Positions 56,016 through 64,000 of a stretch of 64,000 nucleotides of DNA are shown piece after piece. Below the pieces are notes generated by a model. The model was not told where the DNA came from. It did not search any database and saw nothing but the letters and a program-made list of their open reading frames with translations. The position numbers and the translations under genes were made by a program. Origin of the DNA: Euborellia annulipes (taxonomy: Eukaryota; Arthropoda; Insecta; Dermaptera; Anisolabididae); contig JAKCPI010021899.1 of the NCBI GenBank assembly GCA_023213315.1, positions 1 through 64,000 on the forward strand, in the 5' to 3' direction. The stretch's first letter is position 1; every line of letters starts with the position of its first letter.

Positions 56016-57270
56016 ATAACATTTATAAAGTATTTATTGTTAAAAGATCAATGAATATCAACCAAATGCATTAAATATTATTAGCTACCATTCTGACATC
56101 ACTTGGCAAATTTTTGAATTACTTGATTTTTTGGGTTTACTTTTTATGACACACTACGCCATCTTATCGGGAAAAACATGCGGACCTTCGCTCCCGTAGC
56201 CCCTTAAAAACAACAAAAATGAATATTTTTTTTTTGTTTTACAAAAAACAACTCTCTCCAGAATGGTTTTGATTTTTTCACGCCCTCTCCCCTTAGAGTG
56301 TTTCCCTCCCTACCTAGGCCAAGAAGTCGAATTCAGTCAAGCAAATAGTCTTTCAAACTCAAATTAGCTTAATTGAGGGTTGAATGTAGAGCCAGAATTT
56401 AATGTCAAATTTCGAATTGTGTTGTAATGGGATGAAATTAATTCATAAGAGAGAGAGAGAGAGGGAGAGAGAGTTCATTGAACACTAAGTAAACTGAAAT
56501 GCACACCAAAGGCAGAAAGTTACACCAAAAAGAGAGATTTTAAAGAATTTTCCAGGAATGAAATTTTAATATGAAAATTTTGATAAAAAGAAGAGAGCTA
56601 TATCCCTTTAACCCTATCAACTTTGTTTAAAACAAGTATAGCCGTAAACGTTCCAGTTTTCTGAGGCTAAGCGCAAATCAGCTTATGTAACACTTGGGAA
56701 TATATAGGGCAGTGCAAATTGGTAAACGGCTCCAAGAGCTCTCATTACATTGCTCTGTTGCCTCCCACATGTCATACGCGTCTCAATATAGTGAATATAG
56801 TCTAATATCTTTCTTTTATTTGTTTCAGTGATGACACTAATGAAAGTCCCTAAACGTTCTAATGACTCACCTAAAACTCCCTTTTGTCACGGCTTTTGTT
56901 TCATCTCCATTTTTCTTTCCTTTTCTTCTTTTGAAATAATCATTAGTTATATAACGGACTTTATGTTCATGAATACAAGTATTTTTGTATATATGTTGAG
57001 TGCTTTGAGGTGGGAAGTCATCTTTCTAAGATTCATTATGTACTACCATATAATAGATCATGATAAAAAAAAATACATCAAATATTAAGAGGAAAGTTAC
57101 TATTTTTTAAGTAGAAGTAAAAAACGAGTGGCTTTTAGGATCATTTTTTTACTATCACTTTTATTAGAGAGCATTTTGATCTTCTAGAGCCTTCTTTTAA
57201 ATATTTAATTACAAATTAAAAATTGTAATTATTTGACATTATAATTTAATGAATATCGTTTGCTGAGTAT
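56016..57270. other. No gene recognised
   Basis: GA microsatellite at 56450-56475. A T-rich AG acceptor-like site precedes an open stretch at 56828-57088, which is hydrophobic, AT-driven and unassigned. Confidence 0.4.
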
Positions 57271-57272
57271 CC

Positions 57273-57494
57273 TAGTGGCGAAAGTCTGAAATTCAACAAT
57301 TCAAGAAAAGGTCTTTGAAAGTTTTATAAACATATATACATACATTTAAATAGCCGGGCAACAAATGAATAGGCTAGAATCAATAGCAAAGAATGGAAAT
57401 ATCTTTTCGCCACTTTGGCATTCAAAAGAGGAAAAATTTTAACAAAGTTTGGTAGGCTTAAGTCAAAAATTGAATTTTCGGACTTTCGCCCCTA
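57273..57494. mobile_element. MITE with TAGTGGCGAAAGTC ends
   Basis: Inverted ends TAGTGGCGAAAGTCTGAAA and TTTCGGACTTTCGCCCCTA; no matching target duplication. Confidence 0.5.
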
Positions 57495-57604
57495 TCATTC
57501 CCAGCAGGCGAAATGTGTATTAATATAAAAGAAGAATGTTCGTCTGTCTGTCTGTCTCTGTATTTGTAAAAAACAAAACTAAATAATATTATTAATATCA
57601 ATAT

Positions 57605-57892
57605 TTTAACAAATGTTTAAAAAAGCTTATTTTCACGCTCCAAGGGGGTGTCTTAAATATAAAATTTCAACCTGCTAGCTCAATTCCTTCATGTTTTAAA
57701 TTTAACACACACATACACACCCCCAGACAGACCATGTCGCGAAAACGACTTTTTTGGATCCAGGGGACCTCAAAACAAAAAGTGTATATCCATCAAAATT
57801 TCGACATCAAATTTTTGACATGAATCCCATACTTTCTCTCTATATACATTGTGTTAACATTAACATATATATAGAGGTAAGAGAAAGTAAAA
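57605..57892 (-). mobile_element. Element A end
   Basis: Body AAAGCTTATTTTCACGC to ..GGTAAGAGAAAGTAAAA. Confidence 0.75.
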
Positions 57893-58114
57893 ACGGAAAT
57901 TGAAAGTTTTACTAAAAATAGGCTTTTAATGGTCCATTTGCACCAAAATTTCTTAGATCTTAAGATCGCCTTGAGACTTCCATAACCTAAAAAGCGAAAT
58001 GTGGCATTTTGCCTATTCAACTATTTATATATTATAGAATATAGGCCTATATATTTTTTTGAAATAAATATATCTTATTGTTATTATTTAGGCTTTGGAG
58101 GCACAAATAAAGGA

Positions 58115-58115
58115 T

Positions 58116-58147
<32 letters not shown>

Positions 58148-58255
58148 CAATCACACTTTTTTCTCATTCACACAGTCTTTTCGGCAACTGAGGCCATTTA
58201 AGACTTTTAACGATACTCAGTATGCTTAATATATCAATTAGGGGAGTCCAGGCAA
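58115..58255 (-). mobile_element. SINE family 1 tail with long A/T tract
   Basis: A run of 26 at 58122-58147, then reverse tail CAGTCTTTTCGGCAACTGAG. 58260-58890 after it has no recognised gene. Confidence 0.65.
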
Positions 58256-58894
58256 TATTTTTTTGGGGGGGATGTTTTGATGCGGGAACGGGCATAAATG
58301 AATTTTAAAAATTAGACTACTTAAAACATAAGGATAGACTCTATTTTCGGCATCTGATCCGTCCTTATCTATTAAAATTAAAACATAAGGATTTTGTGGA
58401 AAGGAAAATTTTTAACACAGATCATAAAATTTATTTAGATCTTATCCCAGCGCTCAGAATCTGTTTTCATTTACCCGAGTTTTTTTTTTTTTAATTTATA
58501 GCCTAGAGCGGAATTTAATTTTCTAAGCTTAGTTTAGTTTTTTTGTGACTTGTTAATGAAGTTTTAATTCAAAAGTTGTCTCTCAGCTTGTTCTCTTCAA
58601 TGTCACTTGAATTGACTGCAACTCAACTTGTATTTCACTATAACTTAATGAATGAGCTTTTCTTTTCCTTCTGAAAAACAATACTCTGGTACTTGCTTTG
58701 GACATAATTAACTTGATCTTTTAACCCTTTTGCAAGTATTTGTATAGTTATGATTTGTTTAAAAAAAATGAAAGCCGACTTTGATGAGTTGGAGGTTAGA
58801 ATTATCTTCTTAAAAACGATATTTAAATTTTAAAACTTAATTTTATAACCGTAGTGTCCATTTAATGAAATAATATTAGACGGTATCTGTTATA

Positions 58895-59465
58895 TTTTCG
58901 CGACATTTTCTGTGTGTGTGTCTGTGTTCACTTTTAAGGATGAAGGAATTTAGCTATGAGGCCGAAATTTTATACTCGTATTTAAGTTAGACGCCCCCCT
59001 GGAGCGTGAAAATAAGCTTTTAAACAAAATTGGCCAAAAAGTACTAGTACTTTACCTGTTTCGATATTCTCGAAATTTGCTCTAAAGATTTTGTTTAAAA
59101 TTCAAAAATCAATTATTTTTTAGATTCTCTTTAAAATGTATACTCTCATTTTGCCTTCAAAATTGTTTTAAGCACACTTTACTCTTGTACTTCATTGGGA
59201 AGATAGGAGAAATCGTGGCCATGGTAACAAAAGATAAAAATTTTCTAAGTTTATAAATTGTATATCTTGATATATGTTCATACATTTTTTTATCTTAATA
59301 TATGTCGACACAAAAAATCTGGTGTGACAAGCACAGAACACAACTTTATCTTACCAAAGGTAATTATGCATTAGTACTCTTTGACCGATTTTGTTCAAAA
59401 GCTTCGTGTTACGTCCCAGGATTTAAATCTCAAATTTCAACCTCCTAGCTCTTTTCGTTCTTGAA
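58895..59465 (+). mobile_element. Element A fragments in opposite orientations
   Basis: Plus body ending in an ATCTGGTGTGAC half-hairpin at 59316, joined to a minus body scrap (59366-59465). Confidence 0.7.
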
Positions 59466-59710
59466 CAGAAAGTAAAAAGAAAAGTATTATTTATTTTTAA
59501 AACAATTATTTTATTTTTATAAATAATTCTAGACAGAGGGCTGCGCCTTCGGCGAGCAATTTCCCGCCTTCGGTAGTTAGAAAGAGAAAGTGGGCGTAGT
59601 CTCGCCAAGGCTTCGGCTAACCTCGCCTTCCTCCGTGCGCCTTCGCTCGGGCGCCGGAACGCATTTTTGTTACGTTACATTTTCTCCCAATTCACCTCTG
59701 TAAGCCGCGT
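59466..59710. other. GC-rich block, unassigned
   Basis: 59535-59660 contains CCTTCGGCGAGC and related CTTCGGC repeats; no gene identified. Confidence 0.35.
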
Positions 59711-59711
59711 T

Positions 59712-59960
59712 AAAGAACTGGGTTCCAATAGTAAAAAAATGTTTTTGAGGCCAATTTTATTTTTACATTAAAATACAGTACATGTTTTACTACATTTTTC
59801 AACATAGTTTCCGCCAATTTCCAAACATTTGTCGTAGCGGATTACCAATTTTTGTATAGCATCTGTAAAGGAACATTGGCGGAAACTATGTTGAAAAATG
59901 TAGGAAAACATGTATTTTCATGTAAAAATAAATTGGCTTCAAAAACATTTTTTTGCTATT
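59712..59960. pseudogene. Palindromic mariner remnant: two inverted transposase C-termini
   Basis: Minus strand 59780-59854 encodes KLVIRYDKCLEIGGNYVEK, the mariner-type transposase C-terminus; the plus strand from 59873 repeats IGGNYVEKC. Arms then continue AACATTTTTTT outward on both sides. A foldback made of two 3' ends. Confidence 0.65.
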
Positions 59961-61390
59961 TTTTTTTTTTTTTTTCAAAACTTCACTTACCCAATACGCC
60001 TCGCACATATAAAAAAACATTAAGAACATTGAATTTAAAACTATCAGCCCTTAGGCTCAACTTGAATCGCTGCTACATACTAGCACGACCGTAAGATGTC
60101 AAAAAATTTTTATCAAATTTTTCTTCTTATAAGCAGCAACTTTTTCACACTATGTTTCGAAAAACAATTAACTTTTTTCGATCATCTTTAATACTCAAAT
60201 ATATAGTATCTGTTAAAATAAAAGCTTTCATGAAAAAAAAAAGAAAAGAGATTGCGAATTGGTTGAAGACAATCAAGATTTAAGCGATATCATTAAATAT
60301 GCAGGAAATTGGAAAGAGATTCCAAATAGGCATATAAAAAAAAAAAAAAACCACGAATCCGGAGAAAAGAACCTTTTTAAACTTAAATTGAAATTCGCTC
60401 TCTTCCTAAAAGACGATATCCGAATTAGAATTAATTTTTTTATTTTAACTATAGGAAATCAGTGGACCAACATCAAAAATCTTCTATCTTTCGTGAGCAG
60501 TAACACAATCTTCGGGCCCTCCCCAAAACTCACTGTACTGTATTAGAGATACTTATTTAATTATAGATTTTATTACGTTGTTTGTTAAATATTAAGTTCT
60601 GATCTAATGAAGGCGATGAACGTGATGAGATTGGAAACAAAACATCCTTTCTGGTGGGCACCTTTGGCGGACATCTCGAATTAGCAGACAGCAGCTGGAC
60701 CAGGGCCAGGGCTGATTAAATGCCAATGGATTATTTTTATATAGGGCAGTCAAGCCGCCCTTATGTAAGTCCCCTCCGCCACCAAGGAGTTTTATTATTA
60801 ACCCACTCACCATCCTCCCCCTAAGATAATCTCCCGAAATAAAATGTCTTCGTTGGGAATATAAAAAAAAAAATTTAATGATGTCGCTTTAAAAACTAAT
60901 GGAATTTAATTAGTGGTCATTAAAAATAATTTCTCGTTTAATGAGATATTTTTTTTAACAACATTCATGATTGTAATTTCCTCAAGCAAATTATTTTCTT
61001 TACAGAGTTGGACTTTATCACCCAACTTCTTTATTCAAATTTTGTATGAAGCAGATATAGGCCTACTATTAGTTTTTTTTAATTCCAAAGCAAAGGCCCG
61101 CTTTAAACTATTCAACAATCTTTTTTTATTTGAAGGAAATTCGAGATTTTCTTATTATATATATATGGTCTACTGTTTCTACAAAAATCTTATTTCATCT
61201 TTTCTTTTTCACCAATTTGTTAAACAAAATTTTGTATTTTTTTTTTTTTTTTGAAAGCAATTTAAATAAATAAATGAATTTATTAACGACCCGCTTAGAG
61301 GTTCCAATCCTCGGTGAAGAGGTCCAAATAATTACAATACAAATTTATAAAGCAAAAAAACAAACAAAACAAATTTGGAAGGAAATAAAT
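59961..61390. other. No recognised gene
   Basis: Open stretches at 60259-60546 and 60913-61254 have AT-driven composition and no domain I recognise. Confidence 0.4.
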
Positions 61391-61587
61391 AGCCCTCGGA
61401 GTTTGGTGTAGGGGTTGATTTGGATACCAAATGGCTTAAATAAGAATGCCTGGACCCCCAATATGTATATTAATCAATAACGGATATCGTTAAAGTCTTA
61501 TATGGCCTGAGTTGCCGAAAAGACTGTGAATGTGTGTGCGAGTGTGAGTGAGAATGAAAAAAAGTGGTGTGTTTAAAAAAAAAAAAA
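61391..61587 (+). mobile_element. SINE family 1 with internal deletion
   Basis: Head AGCCCTCGGAGTTTGG joined directly to GATACCAAATGGCTTAAAT; the B box is lost. Tail ends in an A run. Confidence 0.7.
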
Positions 61588-61944
61588 TAAATAAATAGAA
61601 ATATACAGTATGTCCATTTACAAACACCATGTTCATACATTTCCTTAAAACAAAAATGATTAAAAAAATAAAAAAAAAAAAACATAATTACAGTACCAAA
61701 AATTCACAAAACCAGCTCAGGAGTATATGTCTCTATTAGCCAACCCGAAGCTGTTAGAGAAAACATGATATGATCTCACTCTACGCTCAAGAACTAAGTA
61801 AAAATTTCACACAATTAGCCCTTTAGGACTTGATAAAAATTATATATATTGATATACGAATATTTAATCAGAGGGCTAACAACCAAGTAGTGGCAGACAC
61901 GCCTTTGCACAAATCAATCCCAGATCCTACCAACGAATGCAAAC

Positions 61945-62165
61945 TACCATCTATTGAAATAGTATTGAGAATAAAGCCCGGCAGTTAGGCAGCCCAAATG
62001 GTACACGTTCACTAATATATTAAAAAGATAAATTTTTATGGTAATAAAGGCCGATCGCTCTATTGTCTGCTTTGAAAAAGATATTTCTTAGACAGACCAG
62101 CTGCCATTTGGGCTGCCTAACTTCCGGGCTTTATTCTCAATACTATTGCATTAGATGGTACATTC
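61945..62165. repeat. Inverted repeat, arms about 60 bp
   Basis: AATAAAGCCCGGCAGTTAGG at 61970 and its inverse at 62115, ending in CTACCATCTA / TAGATGGTAC. Confidence 0.7.
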
Positions 62166-62219
62166 TTCAAGAAAAATGGCTTCTTAATTTTTCTCCTGTG
62201 ATTAACTCTACTATAATAA

Positions 62220-62815
62220 TTAGAGACCGGACAAAAAAGCATAAAAAAATGGAAAAAAGTGCTTAAAAAGCATAAAAAACTTGAATAAAAAGTTGTTAAA
62301 TAAGCATAAAAGTTGAAAAAAAGCATCTCATAAGCAATTTTTACTCATACCAATGGCTTATACAATTTTTTTTTTAAATAAACTAAATTTATTCCGCCCC
62401 GCCCTGCGAAAAATTTTGTTTTGCGGAACCAAATTTTTCACCCTGCGGAAAATTTTTTTTTACAGGGCTATATTTTTTCGCACTGCGGGGTTTTTGGAAA
62501 TTTTTTTTTTTTTTTTGGGGGGGGGCCGGGCCCCCTCCCCCCCCTTATATACGTCCCTGGTGTATGCGTGTGCGAATGGGAAAAAAGTGTGTTTTTTAAT
62601 AAAAAAAAAAAAAAAAATATAAATATTCGTAAAATAAGTTCAAATAAGCACGAAAGGGAAAACTAAAAAAGCATAAAAACTCAAAAAAAGCAAAAAAAGC
62701 ATAAAAAATGCAATCTCAATGCACTTAGTTTTTCCTAATTCGTATAGAAATTAAATATCAAATGGTTGCTTATAAAATTGAGCAATAAGCATTTAGCTTA
62801 AAATCCGGTCTCTAA
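62220..62815. mobile_element. Reverse copy of the GAGACCGG element with the same nested MITE
   Basis: Mirror of 45595-46155, including the GCATAAAAA-rich arms and the insert ending CCCTGGTGTATGCGTG. Confidence 0.65.
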
Positions 62816-63237
62816 TAATAATAATTTGAAGTTATTTTTGTCGGAGTCTCTGGATAAACTTATTATATTGGTTAAAAAACTGTTGCTAAAGTTTTTGCTC
62901 ATTTATTAATCTATAATTAGTTTAAAAAACTTTATTTTAAAAAAGACATGTTATAGGAGAGGGGATTTTATTCTTAGAATAAGGTCAATGTTAAATAAAG
63001 AATTATTTTCTTTTACATAACCATCTTCTAACAGAAAGAGAATCAAGAAAAATACTAGCAAAATAATCCAAATTTGAACGAAATTTCGTATTATTATTTT
63101 TAAAATAAAGTATTAATCAAATTATGATTTTTACTAAAGGTTTTTTACAAGCTAGTATGACGTAAATAAAAGAAATTATTTTCGATTTAACTGTGGTTTA
63201 TTTCTATTGTAAAAATTACAACATTCGGCCACTCAGT
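62816..63237. other. No gene seen
   Basis: AT-rich; ends with a truncated CATTCGGCCACTCAG scrap of the 1668 foldback family (63220-63237). Confidence 0.45.
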
Positions 63238-63266
63238 TTTACTTTCTCTTACCTATATATATGTTA

Positions 63267-63306
<40 letters not shown>

Positions 63307-63715
63307 TATATTCAGTAGTTGCTTGTATCTGGGAACCGTAGATGAGGACGATAAGGAGAAAAGGTAGTTTTCGTGACATGGTCTGTCTGTGTTCAATTTA
63401 AAGCATGAAGGAATTGAGCTAGGAAGATGAAATTTTATATTTAAGTTAGGCACCCTTTTAGGGCGTGAAAATAAGCTTTTAATCAAAATCGGCCAAAGAG
63501 TACTAGTACTTTACTGATGTACTTTTTCAGTTTTTTGCGATTTTCTCAAAATTCGCTTCAACGATTTTGATTAAAATTCAAAAATCAATTATTTTTTAGA
63601 TACTCTTTAAAATGTATATTCTCATTTTGCCATTTAAATCTTCAGAAGACCACTTTACTCTTGTACTTCATAGGAAAGATAGGCTAAATGGTTGACATGG
63701 TAACAAAATATAAAA
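63238..63715 (+). mobile_element. Element A with expanded TA loop
   Basis: ACTTTCTCTTACC then about 20 TA repeats (63267-63305) in the hairpin loop; body to GGTTGACATGGTAACAAA. Confidence 0.75.
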
Positions 63716-63750
63716 ACAAATGTTAATACATTTTTCAAATTCAAAAGTGA

Positions 63751-64000
63751 GCCCCCGAGTTTGGCGTAGTAAGTAGCGTGCCTACCTCCTATACCAAACG
63801 TCGCGGGTTCGGACCCAGGAAGTTCGATGATTTTATTTAAGCCATTTGGATACCAGATGGCTTAAATAGAAATGCCTGAACCCACAATAGATAATATATA
63901 TTACAACGTTTATCGTCTAAAGTCTTAAATGGCCTGAGTTGCCGAAAAGACTGTGTGAATGTGTTGGGTGTGAGTGTGAATGAGAGAAAAGTGTGAATGT
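63751..64000 (+). mobile_element. SINE family 1, full, cut by window end
   Basis: Head GCCCCCGAGTTTGG, B-box-like GCGGGTTCGGACCC, hairpin and tail as at 17448. As there, it follows an Element A truncated at nearly the same point. Confidence 0.75.

Noticed and set aside
56820..56860. Degenerate hammerhead or real exon start
   Set aside because: GTGATGA with AAACGTTC lacks GAAA and a stem; the open frame after it is hydrophobic and AT-driven with no family match.
63267..63305. Independent (TA)n microsatellite
   Set aside because: It is the expanded loop of an Element A hairpin, not a separate feature.
1..64000. CRISPR array, rRNA gene or bacterial operon
   Set aside because: No regularly spaced repeats, no rRNA-like sequence, and the only clear gene is spliced.

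Overview
This is a eukaryotic window: AT-rich, intron-bearing nuclear DNA with no prokaryotic operons. The one clear host gene is on the + strand at its left end. It is the 3' part of CPSF2 (CPSF100), a subunit of the mRNA cleavage and polyadenylation machinery: thirteen exons from 288 to 14516, all with GT-AG introns and consistent reading phase, 631 codons plus stop. Roughly the first 170 residues lie upstream of the window. Density and type of repeats (tRNA-derived SINEs, hAT, Tc1/mariner, piggyBac-like and Harbinger-like MITEs, Penelope-type hammerhead motifs) suggest an invertebrate, most likely an arthropod; I cannot name the species.

Layout. 1-14.6 kb: CPSF2, with its larger introns (2, 3, 5, 7, 8, 9, 11, 12) holding foldback elements, SINEs and nested MITEs. 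14.6-21 kb: MITEs, SINEs, an LTR candidate and two single-copy hammerhead-like motifs. 21.07-22.59 kb: a spliced, internally deleted hAT transposase remnant (- strand) with a BED-type N-terminus. 22.6-30.8 kb: copies of a 0.7-0.9 kb family with hairpin ends (called Element A here), a SINE split by a hAT composite, and a LINE reverse-transcriptase relic. 31.4-31.8 kb and 37.6-37.8 kb: two CpG-rich islands that look like promoters; the second carries a perfect TISU start element and a short open first exon ending at a GTGAGT donor. 38-64 kb: almost entirely repeats, with relics of a LINE endonuclease, a Gypsy-type LTR element and a mariner transposase.

The most interesting signal is a set of foldback and single elements carrying a hammerhead ribozyme core of the minimal-stem-III type (CTGANGA, stem II, GAAA, then a self-complementary ACGT or ATAT followed by C or T). 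Stem II is kept by different sequences in different families, and the palindrome after GAAA changes from ACGT to ATAT while staying self-complementary. All copies have one extra base between CTGANGA and stem II, so activity is uncertain. Second is the candidate hidden first exon at 37.64 kb. Third is the order of insertion readable from target duplications: hAT MITEs with clean 8-bp duplications sit inside other elements at five or more places.
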